A DNA stretch of 6,074 nucleotides, taken from NCBI GenBank assembly GCA_030606525.1, contig JAUWGG010000066.1:1-6074 (forward strand). Direction: 5' to 3'. Below, piece by piece: positions 1 to 4,946 of this stretch. Under the pieces are notes generated by a model. It had not been told where the DNA came from. It saw only the letters and a program-made list of their open reading frames with translations, and ran no database searches. The translations under genes and the position numbers were made by a program. Positions within the stretch are counted from its first letter, which is position 1, and each line of letters opens with the position of its first letter. This stretch comes from Methanobacteriota archaeon. Lineage in GTDB: Archaea; Thermoplasmatota; Thermoplasmata; JAUWGG01.

Positions 1-2
1 CA

Positions 3-110
3 CAAGTCCGTAGCAACTGTGGTTTGTGGTTAAACAGAGAGGAAACTCTCAGTGCTGCAAGCAAAAAAACCTTCTATAACAACCCCGATGTGGACTTACA
101 GACCTGGGTA
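3..110 (+). pseudogene. tnpB: tnpB-like 3' remnant
   Basis: The frame starting at base 3 reads QVRSNCGLWLNREETLSAAS and runs on to a stop just before tbp. The SNCGL and LNRE parts resemble the end of the TnpB zinc ribbon and its final RuvC segment, usually of the form CSxCGLxLDRDxNAAxNI or DRDENSAVNI. The catalytic Asp of that motif is replaced by Glu and the following residues do not fit. The first codons match better in another frame (His-Lys at base 1), which suggests a frameshift. The rest of the frame looks like translated non-coding IS end. I read it as a dead fragment of an RNA-guided TnpB nuclease gene. The full extent is unknown because the window starts inside it. Confidence 0.5.
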
Positions 111-120
111 TGTCTGGGCT

Positions 121-136
121 TAAAACCGTTTAAACT
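121..136 (+). promoter_or_regulatory. Weak candidate TATA element inside the IS remnant
   Basis: The AT-rich stretch TAAAACCGTTTAAACT is the best TATA-like sequence I see upstream of tbp within the window. A start about 25 bases after TTTAAA (129-134) would fall near 157, immediately before the hairpin at 160. It is a poor match to a consensus archaeal box (TTTATATA). Transcription may instead enter from outside the window. Confidence 0.18.
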
Positions 137-159
137 GCCCACAATTCAAAGAGGTGAAA

Positions 160-201
160 GTGCAAGTCCTCCCACGACTAAAGCCGTGGGTATCCTTGCA
201 C
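160..201 (+). repeat. IS right-end hairpin, two nested stems, directly before tbp
   Basis: An outer 7-bp stem, GTGCAAG (160-166) with CTTGCAC (195-201), encloses an inner 6-bp stem, CCCACG (171-176) with CGTGGG (185-190), separated by 4-base internal loops. Both stems pair perfectly. The inner one is the IS200/IS605-type terminal palindrome. The structure ends 7 bases before the tbp start codon, so any mRNA starting upstream carries it in its leader, close to the ribosome entry region. Confidence 0.75.
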
Positions 202-208
202 GAGTTAG

Positions 209-757
209 ATGAAAAGAGCGAAAATTGAAAACATCGTCGCTTCAGTAAACCTAGCCGAGGAACTCGATCTGAATACTGTTGCAACGATATTGGATGATGT
301 AGAATATGAACCCGAGCAGTTTCCAGGTCTCATATACCGTATAAAAAAGCCAAAAACAGCACTACTGCTCTTCAGAAGTGGAAAGGCCAATTGCACCGGC
401 GGCAAAAGTATAGAGGATGTTAAGGCGTCCATCAATATTGTATTGGACGCGCTTGAGAAGGGAGGTATCCCGGTAAATAAAAACCCAGAGATAGTGATCC
501 AGAACATAGTTGCCGTCTACGATCTTGAAAGTGAAATAAATCTGAATGCAGTAGCGATCGGTCTTGGTTTTGAACAGATAGAATACGAACCTGAGCAGTT
601 TCCAGGATTGGTGTACCGTTTAAAGAAACCGAAAGTGGTTGCTCTATTGTTCGGATCTGGTAAGGTAGTATTGACAGGTGCTAAGCGATCTGAGGACCTA
701 GATCTTGCTGTTAAAAAGCTGAGAGACGAACTGAGCGCATCAGGACTTCTGCATTGA
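209..757 (+). CDS. tbp: TATA-box-binding protein (TBP)
   Basis: This 182-residue protein is the archaeal basal factor that binds and bends the TATA box and recruits TFB and RNA polymerase. Its length is normal for archaeal TBP. It shows the characteristic internal duplication: VEYEPEQFPGLIYRIKKPK at residues 31-49 is repeated as IEYEPEQFPGLVYRLKKPK at 124-142, and the two halves align throughout. The Phe residues expected to kink DNA are present at about F38, F55, F131 and F148. The C terminus (SASGLLH) lacks the acidic tail of many archaeal TBPs. ATG 209 is the first Met and begins the conserved fold, but no clear ribosome site precedes it. An IS hairpin ends 7 bases upstream, so the native promoter has probably been displaced. 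It could be one of several TBP paralogues, which a single window cannot show. Confidence 0.95.
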   Translation: MKRAKIENIVASVNLAEELDLNTVATILDDVEYEPEQFPGLIYRIKKPKTALLLFRSGKANCTGGKSIEDVKASINIVLDALEKGGIPVNKNPEIVIQNIVAVYDLESEINLNAVAIGLGFEQIEYEPEQFPGLVYRLKKPKVVALLFGSGKVVLTGAKRSEDLDLAVKKLRDELSASGLLH

Positions 758-783
758 TTTTTGTCAAACATACACTTTCAAAA

Positions 784-857
784 GATGTCCCTCGGCATGT
801 AACAGCTTAGCTCATCGACTGCACTGCACACTCCCTACACTGACCCTTACCGAGGGA
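784..857 (-). ncRNA. Candidate single-hairpin H/ACA-like guide RNA
   Basis: Read on the minus strand, a 9-bp lower stem forms between CCCTCGGTA (848-856) and TGCCGAGGG (790-798), including one G-U pair. It is followed immediately by ACA (789-787) and then TCT. That is the layout of an archaeal H/ACA RNA: hairpin, ANA box, about three bases, end. An upper stem is possible between about 835-842 and 804-811 (CTAAGCTG), with one G-U and one G-A pair. It leaves a pocket with TTACA (803-799) on the 3' side and 14 bases from the upper stem to ACA, as the family requires. A GATGAG in the apical loop could belong to a kink-turn. The G-U pairs would be A-C mismatches on the plus strand, which favours minus. 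No promoter is proven, and the upper stem is weaker than the lower one. Confidence 0.35.
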
Positions 858-894
858 TTGTTGGATACCGGGGTTGTCCTCGAATCATCCCTTG

Positions 895-996
895 ACATTG
901 CGTCTGCAGGTCATCTAGGGACCCATTATGCGATACCCGCCCCAGCTTTGCACTGCAGATCATTTTCTCACTGCAGCCTTCGAACTAGGGCAATGT
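895..996. repeat. 7-bp inverted repeat enclosing 88 bases
   Basis: ACATTGC at 895-901 and GCAATGT at 990-996 are exact reverse complements. They could close a larger structure upstream (on the minus strand) of the H/ACA-like hairpin. The interior contains short CTGCAG palindromes but no long continuous stem, so the pairing may be fortuitous. Confidence 0.3.
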
Positions 997-1077
997 ATAT
1001 ATTGGAATTGCAAGCTTAAATAATTTTTGTTTTTGGACGACTCTTGCATAGGCACTACCTTAATTTTTGATAAGAAT

Positions 1078-1086
1078 CTTTATACT
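1078..1086 (+). promoter_or_regulatory. TATA box for the surface-protein gene at 1117
   Basis: CTTTATACT, preceded by the purine-rich AAGAA, matches an archaeal BRE/TATA arrangement. A start about 25 bases on would be near 1107, leaving roughly 10 bases of leader before ATG 1117. This is the main reason for choosing that start over codons further upstream. Confidence 0.5.
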
Positions 1087-1116
1087 CGCAAAATGTTATA
1101 CTTTGTAAAGGTTAAG

Positions 1117-1686
1117 ATGAATGAAGAAAAGATGAAAGGAAAAAGAAGAAAATGGGTTGCGATAGGTCTTCTGCTAATTATTGTAGCGGCTAGCACTGGT
1201 GTAGCTGCATGGTGGTATTTTTCCTCAGAATCCGTTAATGGCTTTCTATTTCCTCCACTGATTGAAATGAGGACTGAAAAAATTAGCGATGATTACAGGA
1301 TGTCTGTATGTTATATTGAAATAAGATCCGAGGATTATCGGGAATGGTTGGAAATAGAGGATATGGTATTTCTTTTAACGAACAATACTGGATACTCTGT
1401 ACTGGAACTTACATCTATTTTTAATAATAAGAGTCACAAATATAATCTAGACTCGGGGAATCTTATTGATATTCTTAACAATACATCAAGTAATGTCACA
1501 TATTATGATAATGATTATGATGCTCATATTTCTCTTAATGATACTTTCATAATTAATGGAGACATAGTCGACGAGGCTCTTAAGGAGAGCTGGGGAGTTC
1601 GTCTCCTTTTAATTTATAATGGAGACCTTAATGGACGTCTCTCAAAAGAAAAATTCATCTGGTTAGGTTATGGGGAAATTAGATAG
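1117..1686 (+). CDS. Membrane-anchored, sequon-rich extracellular protein, unknown function
   Basis: The protein has 189 residues from ATG 1117. The open frame extends back to a TTG at 1027, but those codons contain the TATA box and look non-coding; AAAGG lies just ahead of ATG 1117. A Lys/Arg-rich N terminus (KGKRRK) is followed by one hydrophobic helix (about 13-34), predicting an N-terminal anchor with the rest outside the cell. The outer domain carries six N-glycosylation sequons (N89, N104, N121, N122, N126, N141). Residues 131-142, DNDYDAHISLND, have Asp at positions 1, 3, 5 and 12 of an EF-hand-like loop. The loop and the following F-I-I-N-G resemble the acidic loop often seen in archaeal pilin-like surface proteins (DxDxDxxLSxxDxF). 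There is no recognisable pilin processing site. The gene is monocistronic, with its own TATA box. Confidence 0.75.
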   Translation: MNEEKMKGKRRKWVAIGLLLIIVAASTGVAAWWYFSSESVNGFLFPPLIEMRTEKISDDYRMSVCYIEIRSEDYREWLEIEDMVFLLTNNTGYSVLELTSIFNNKSHKYNLDSGNLIDILNNTSSNVTYYDNDYDAHISLNDTFIINGDIVDEALKESWGVRLLLIYNGDLNGRLSKEKFIWLGYGEIR

Positions 1687-1707
1687 TGTTTTGTGAAGTC
1701 ATCAAAT

Positions 1708-1725
1708 AGCATATATTTATTTGCA
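1708..1725 (+). promoter_or_regulatory. Upstream TATA-like element of the HisA-like operon
   Basis: AGCATATATTTATTTGCA contains a good TATA core and closely resembles the element 43 bases downstream. Transcription from here would begin near 1742 and give a leader of about 50 bases. It may be a second promoter or a duplicated copy of the first. Confidence 0.35.
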
Positions 1726-1750
1726 GTCGTTATCATCCTTGAACAATCTA

Positions 1751-1770
1751 AGCATTATATTTATTTAGCA
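1751..1770 (+). promoter_or_regulatory. TATA box of the HisA-like/DUF2240-like operon
   Basis: AGCATTATATTTATTTAGCA centres a TATA element near 1759. The expected start, about 26 bases later, is near 1785, a few bases before ATG 1791. That fits an almost leaderless mRNA, and I see no ribosome site there. Confidence 0.55.
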
Positions 1771-1790
1771 CTCTTGCTATGCATAATGTG

Positions 1791-2372
1791 ATGGAAAAAA
1801 AGCAAATTATACCGATAATCCGCATCTTAAGTGGGAAAGTGACCGATAGGGATGGTATGAATTTAGCATCGCGCTCAATTGATTTCATTTATGATTTGAA
1901 AGAGCGCTATGATGAGATCTGCATTGTTGACGTTGATGGAATGAAAAGGAATAAACCTCAATTGAAGCTCGTGCAAAAGCTGGGTGATGATGCGAATATT
2001 TGGTTGGACGGTGGGGTGAGACACACTGAGAATGTTGTTGATTATCTTATTGCTGGCGCTTTAAAAGTTGTTGTTAACTTTCAAAATTTTTCTCTAAATG
2101 AGCTGAAGCGAACATGCAGCCTTACCAATAATGTCGCGTTATTCATTGACTATGAGAACATCGTTAAGAACAAAATCAAGCATGCAGAACTAATGGATCT
2201 GATCCCATCTATGGAAGGCATAGGCATAGATATACTCATATTTCCTAAAGGATGCAGAGAAGAGATATTCTCCTTGCCGAATCAAAATATGAAAATGTTC
2301 ATTAGGGATTCAGTTAAAAATGTTAAAGGAATCGACGAGATCGGTATAGAAGAGGTATTGGTGGAGGTTTAG
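1791..2372 (+). CDS. HisA-related (proFAR isomerase-like) TIM-barrel protein
   Basis: The protein has 193 residues from ATG 1791; an in-frame ATG at 1779 would add four residues but lies upstream of the predicted transcript start. IVDVDGMKRNKPQLKLVQKL and IWLDGGVRHTENVVDYLIAGALKVVV match the second and third strand-loop units of HisA/HisF barrels, closest in feel to the archaeal COG1411 group related to proFAR isomerase. Hallmarks of the enzyme are missing: the N-terminal Ala-Ile-Asp is replaced by IIRIL, and the Gly-Thr phosphate loop after KVVV is replaced by NFQNF. HisA is usually about 240 residues, so this version is short and stops at the last strand (EEVLVEV). It is unlikely to perform histidine synthesis; its true substrate is unknown. 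It is the first gene of a two-gene operon. Confidence 0.75.
   Translation: MEKKQIIPIIRILSGKVTDRDGMNLASRSIDFIYDLKERYDEICIVDVDGMKRNKPQLKLVQKLGDDANIWLDGGVRHTENVVDYLIAGALKVVVNFQNFSLNELKRTCSLTNNVALFIDYENIVKNKIKHAELMDLIPSMEGIGIDILIFPKGCREEIFSLPNQNMKMFIRDSVKNVKGIDEIGIEEVLVEV
2363..2368 (+). promoter_or_regulatory. Ribosome binding site of the DUF2240-like gene
   Basis: GGAGGT inside the last codons of the HisA-like gene is a strong Shine-Dalgarno sequence, 6 bases before ATG 2375. It fixes the start and indicates that both genes share one mRNA. Confidence 0.8.
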
Positions 2373-2374
2373 CG

Positions 2375-2935
2375 ATGGACGAATTAAAAAAATGTCTCAG
2401 TCATATTTTTATATACGGGAGCAAAAGATTATCAGAAAAGGATTTCATCTTCTTTATTTCGATGGAATTGCGCTGGTTCTCACCAAAAGATGCGAAAAGA
2501 TTGTTAGATATCGCCCTGGAAAACGAATTATTGTCGTTGGAAGATGGGAAAGTTAAACCAAATTTCAACTACAAAGAAATCGATGTACCAACGGATTACC
2601 GCCCCTCAAAGAATATTTTGATTCCATCACCGCCTGAAAAACTTGAAAAAAATATCCTCTCCACGATAGTGGATGAAATCGCTGCTCATACCAGCATTGA
2701 AAAGAAGGAGCTATTCTCGATGATAAATAAAAAGAGAGAAAGAATGAACATTGGCATAGAGGTGGCTGCATTGTTGGTTGGAATGGAACTAGGAATCCCC
2801 CCCTCAAAATTTATAAATGAAGTAATGGATGTAACGATAGAAAAAGCAAAAGATATGGTTGATAGCTCTTATTCTTCCTCCTCCTCTTCTTCCTCTTCCA
2901 ATGGTTTGCGGGAACGAAAAATAAAATGGTATTGA
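2375..2935 (+). CDS. DUF2240-family archaeal protein with serine-tract tail
   Basis: The protein has 186 residues. The first 66 resemble a winged-helix-like fold, and the phrase MELRWFSPKDAKRLLDIALENELL is characteristic of the archaeal DUF2240 family (function unknown). A Pro-rich linker (71-88) leads to a helical second domain (about 90-162). The C terminus is unusual: nine consecutive Ser at 167-175, then NGLRERKIKWY. That tail lies over the 3' end of the convergent minus-strand gene, so its sequence may be shaped by the opposite frame. The start is 2 bases after the upstream stop, with GGAGGT in place. A nucleic-acid-binding role is possible from the fold but is inference only. Confidence 0.8.
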   Translation: MDELKKCLSHIFIYGSKRLSEKDFIFFISMELRWFSPKDAKRLLDIALENELLSLEDGKVKPNFNYKEIDVPTDYRPSKNILIPSPPEKLEKNILSTIVDEIAAHTSIEKKELFSMINKKRERMNIGIEVAALLVGMELGIPPSKFINEVMDVTIEKAKDMVDSSYSSSSSSSSSNGLRERKIKWY

Positions 2936-3117
2936 GGTTTCATCAAAATCTCAGTTAAAATAAGTACAATGATGAGGACAGATACCATGCAGATCATTTG
3001 AGGGTTCACCTCGATCCATCCTTTCTTAATGTTGTAATAGATCCCTACTGCAAAGAACACTATTATCGCGATAACTGCTATGATAATGGCAATGAGGGGT
3101 GCATTTTTTATCTTCAT
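2869..3117 (-). CDS. Small two-helix membrane protein with polyglutamate tail
   Basis: The protein has 82 residues. Two hydrophobic helices (about 6-29 and 40-59) are joined by a short polar loop (YYNIKKGWIEVN), followed by a basic segment (RSRK) and nine Glu at the very end (74-82). The ATG overlaps the TGA of mbf1 as ATGA, so the two genes are very likely translated from one mRNA by coupling. The positive segment after the second helix suggests that both ends face the cytoplasm. I do not recognise a family. The gene overlaps the DUF2240-like gene by 67 bases tail to tail. The overlap with mbf1 and the two clean helices support it being real. Confidence 0.7.
   Translation of the reverse strand: MKIKNAPLIAIIIAVIAIIVFFAVGIYYNIKKGWIEVNPQMICMVSVLIIVLILTEILMKPQYHFIFRSRKPLEEEEEEEEE
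2872..2899. repeat. TCC/TCT triplet tract shared by two convergent genes
   Basis: A run of TCC and TCT triplets encodes nine Ser on the plus strand (2873-2899) and, shifted by one base on the minus strand, nine Glu (2872-2898) directly before that gene's stop. Triplet tracts of this type can change length by slippage, and here any change in units alters both proteins. Confidence 0.85.
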
Positions 3118-3596
3118 TTTTCATCCCCGATCTCAATCAGATCTCCTAATGTGTACACAGATTTCTTTCTCTTCTTTACAACAACAGGTTTTACCTCTTC
3201 TGTAAGGGATATCTTCAACGCTTTTTCCAGTTTCACCATTAATTTATTATCAGGTCTCATATCTCCAGTTTCTAGTTTGTTTATCACGCTCTTCTTCTCG
3301 TTTATTTTTTTACCTAATACTTCTTGCGTCCAACCCATGGCATTTCTTGCGTTACTGATCCTTCGAGGGTAATCCAAGGCCAATTCCTTAACGTTATTGT
3401 CATAGACATTCCTTGTGCGCATCCTCATTTTCCTTCTTTCCAATCTCTGGGAACTTGGAAAAGAGATCTCCTCTTTTTTCTCAGGTTTTGCCTCCTTACC
3501 GAACTTCGTACAATCTTCGCACACTTTTAAAAAGGTTCCTTCGATCAATACAGTTTTTGCATAGGGTGTATCTTTACCGCATAATTCACAGATCAT
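3114..3596 (-). CDS. mbf1: Multiprotein bridging factor 1 (archaeal MBF1)
   Basis: The protein has 160 residues. The N-terminal zinc ribbon has C3-x2-C6 and C26-x2-C29 (CELC and CEDC), the feature that separates archaeal from eukaryotic MBF1. A charged linker (about 35-70) is followed by a Cro/C1-type helix-turn-helix (about 75-131: ISNARNAMGWTQEVLGKKIN, then NKLETGDMRP). The C-terminal end, TLGDLIEIGDEK, is also typical of archaeal members. In eukaryotes MBF1 links activators to TBP; the archaeal protein associates with ribosomal subunits in some species, and its exact role is open. A tbp gene is in the same window but far away. The start is supported by GAGGT (3605-3609) 8 bases upstream. 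It leads a two-gene operon with the small membrane protein. Confidence 0.93.
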   Translation of the reverse strand: MICELCGKDTPYAKTVLIEGTFLKVCEDCTKFGKEAKPEKKEEISFPSSQRLERRKMRMRTRNVYDNNVKELALDYPRRISNARNAMGWTQEVLGKKINEKKSVINKLETGDMRPDNKLMVKLEKALKISLTEEVKPVVVKKRKKSVYTLGDLIEIGDEK

Positions 3597-3633
3597 TCTT
3601 CCCTACCTCTAAAGATAAATTTCAATAGTAAAT

Positions 3634-3642
3634 CATAAATAG
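3634..3642 (-). promoter_or_regulatory. TATA box for mbf1
   Basis: Read on the minus strand this is CTATTTATG. A start about 25 bases on would be near 3612, giving a leader of about 16 bases that includes the GAGGT ribosome site. Confidence 0.45.
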
Positions 3643-3650
3643 GCGAAATA

Positions 3651-3660
3651 GAATATATAG
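3651..3660 (+). promoter_or_regulatory. TATA box for PAN
   Basis: GAATATATAG lies 8 bases from the mbf1 TATA element and faces the other way. The predicted start near 3680 leaves a leader of about 38 bases before ATG 3719. Confidence 0.5.
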
Positions 3661-3718
3661 TTAGCGATGGGTGCAGAATTGAGATTACTGAATATGAATA
3701 AATTGGAAGTTGAGGACA

Positions 3719-4924
3719 ATGGATGACGAAGCGAGAATATTTTCCAAGAAGTTAGATGAGAGGATCGACCTTCTCGAGAATAAAAACACCGAATTAGTTG
3801 ATGAAAAGCGAAGGGCGGAGAGCGAAAAGCGATACATAGAAGGGGAACTGATCCGTCTTCAAAGAGAGATCAGGAGATTGAAAGCAGAATTAGAGAGGTT
3901 GAAGTCTCCACCATTGATCATTGGAACGGTCGAAGATATTCTGGTAAATGGCAAGGTGGTAGTAAAAAGCACTACTGGACCGAATTTCATAGTCAATACT
4001 TCTGATTATGTATCTAAGGAAACGATCCTTATAGGTTCAAGAGTCGCATTGAACAAACAAACATTGGCTGTTATGGCTGTTCTCCCTTCGTCAGTTGACC
4101 CGATGGTCCTGGGGGCAGAGATCATCGAGAAGCCCGAGGTTAGCTACGAAGAGATCGGTGGATTGGAAGATCAATTAAGAGAAATAAAAGAAGCTGTGGA
4201 GGATCCCCTACTTAAACCCCAATTGTATAAGAAAGTCGGGATCGAACCTCCTAAAGGGATTTTACTTGTTGGACCACCAGGAACTGGGAAAACCCTGCTT
4301 GCCAAAGCGGTCGCTCATCAAACCAATGCCACGTTCATTAGAGTTGTCGGTTCTGAACTAGTACAGAAATACATCGGCGAAGGCGCTCGATTAGTTAGGG
4401 AATTATTCGAACTTGCTAGACGAAAATCACCCACGATCGTCTTTATAGATGAGTTGGATTCCATCGCCGCAAAGAGATTGGAGGTTGCCACTTCTGGGGA
4501 TAGGGAAGTTCAACGTACATTGGTTCAACTGCTCGCGGAATTGGATGGTTTCGACCATCTAGGTGATGTGAAGATCATCGGGGCTACGAACCGACCTGAC
4601 ATCATCGATGAAGCGCTGCTCAGACCCGGTCGATTCGACAGGATCATCGAGATCCCAGTTCCAGTTCTCGAAGCAAGAGCAGAGATATTCCGCATCCACA
4701 CAAAAAAGATGAACATCACCAAAGATGTGGATATAGAGGAATTAGCTGCAAAATGCGACGGCTCCACAGGTGCGGATATAAAGGCTATATGCACTGAGGC
4801 TGGTATGTTCGCAATAAGAGAAAACAGGGAAATAGCTTCACATGAGGATTTCGATAAAGCGATTGAGAAAGTAATGGCTGAAGAACTCTCAAAAGAAAAA
4901 GAGATCGGTGCGATGTTCGCTTAG
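3719..4924 (+). CDS. pan: Proteasome-activating nucleotidase (PAN), AAA+ ATPase
   Basis: The protein has 401 residues from ATG 3719; a TTG at 3710 would add three. PAN forms a hexameric ring that unfolds proteins and feeds them to the 20S proteasome in the cytoplasm. Visible in order: N-terminal coiled coil (about 8-62); the Pro pair at the coil/OB junction (SPPLIIGT, 63-70); OB domain (about 65-125); Walker A GPPGTGKT (185-192); pore loop K217-Y218-I219-G220; Walker B with D244-E245; sensor Asn in GATN (N291); arginine fingers R305 and R308 in LRPGRFDR; and the small C-terminal helical domain. The pore aromatic is Tyr where many PANs have Phe. The protein ends MFA, so the usual hydrophobic-Tyr-X docking tail has Phe in place of Tyr. 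Methanogen PANs are about 430 residues, so this one is somewhat short at both ends. A GAGG sits 3 bases before the ATG, closer than usual. Confidence 0.95.
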   Translation: MDDEARIFSKKLDERIDLLENKNTELVDEKRRAESEKRYIEGELIRLQREIRRLKAELERLKSPPLIIGTVEDILVNGKVVVKSTTGPNFIVNTSDYVSKETILIGSRVALNKQTLAVMAVLPSSVDPMVLGAEIIEKPEVSYEEIGGLEDQLREIKEAVEDPLLKPQLYKKVGIEPPKGILLVGPPGTGKTLLAKAVAHQTNATFIRVVGSELVQKYIGEGARLVRELFELARRKSPTIVFIDELDSIAAKRLEVATSGDREVQRTLVQLLAELDGFDHLGDVKIIGATNRPDIIDEALLRPGRFDRIIEIPVPVLEARAEIFRIHTKKMNITKDVDIEELAAKCDGSTGADIKAICTEAGMFAIRENREIASHEDFDKAIEKVMAEELSKEKEIGAMFA

Positions 4925-4946
4925 TTATTTGTAATATGGTGGAATT

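Larger units (their letters stand above)
1..205 (+). mobile_element. Decayed right end of an IS200/IS605-type insertion sequence
   Basis: This stretch combines the degenerate 3' end of a tnpB-like frame (about 3-110) with a terminal hairpin (160-201). The core CCCACGACTAAAGCCGTGGG is very close to the palindrome typical of archaeal and bacterial IS200/IS605 right ends, in which the last arm normally reads TCGTGGG; here one base differs, leaving an A-C mismatch. Such elements move as single-stranded DNA using TnpA and recognise these hairpins at their ends. Only the right side is visible, so it is unknown whether a fuller element lies upstream. The exact end cannot be fixed without an empty site; I place it just after the hairpin, directly before tbp. 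Confidence 0.65.
758..1026. other. Gene-free, GC-richer stretch with inverted repeats
   Basis: No convincing coding frame is present on either strand across these 269 bases. From about 785 to 990 the G+C content is clearly higher than in the AT-rich genes around it, which in AT-rich archaea often marks structured RNA. I see three inverted repeats: 790-798 with 848-856, AGGGAT (853-858) with ATCCCT (887-892), and ACATTGC (895-901) with GCAATGT (990-996). The word CTGCAG occurs three times (about 904, 953 and 971). I looked for SRP RNA, RNase P RNA, 5S rRNA and tRNA landmarks on both strands and did not find them. A TATA-like TGTATATATT (994-1003) lies at the right edge. Confidence 0.5.

Noticed and set aside
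758..1010. SRP RNA, RNase P RNA or tRNA gene
   Set aside because: The conserved SRP helix 8 motif, the RNase P core motifs and a complete tRNA cloverleaf were not found on either strand. Isolated TTCGAA and TAGCTCA words are not enough.
1027..1116. N-terminal extension of the surface protein from TTG 1027
   Set aside because: The extra 30 codons include the TATA box, look non-coding, and would bury the anchor helix behind an unlikely leader.
3667..3726. Short reading frame (19 codons) ending in a stop that overlaps the PAN start codon, possible leader peptide
   Set aside because: Its first ATG is only about 12 bases after the centre of the PAN TATA box, so the predicted transcript begins downstream of it. 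There is no ribosome site or recognisable peptide.
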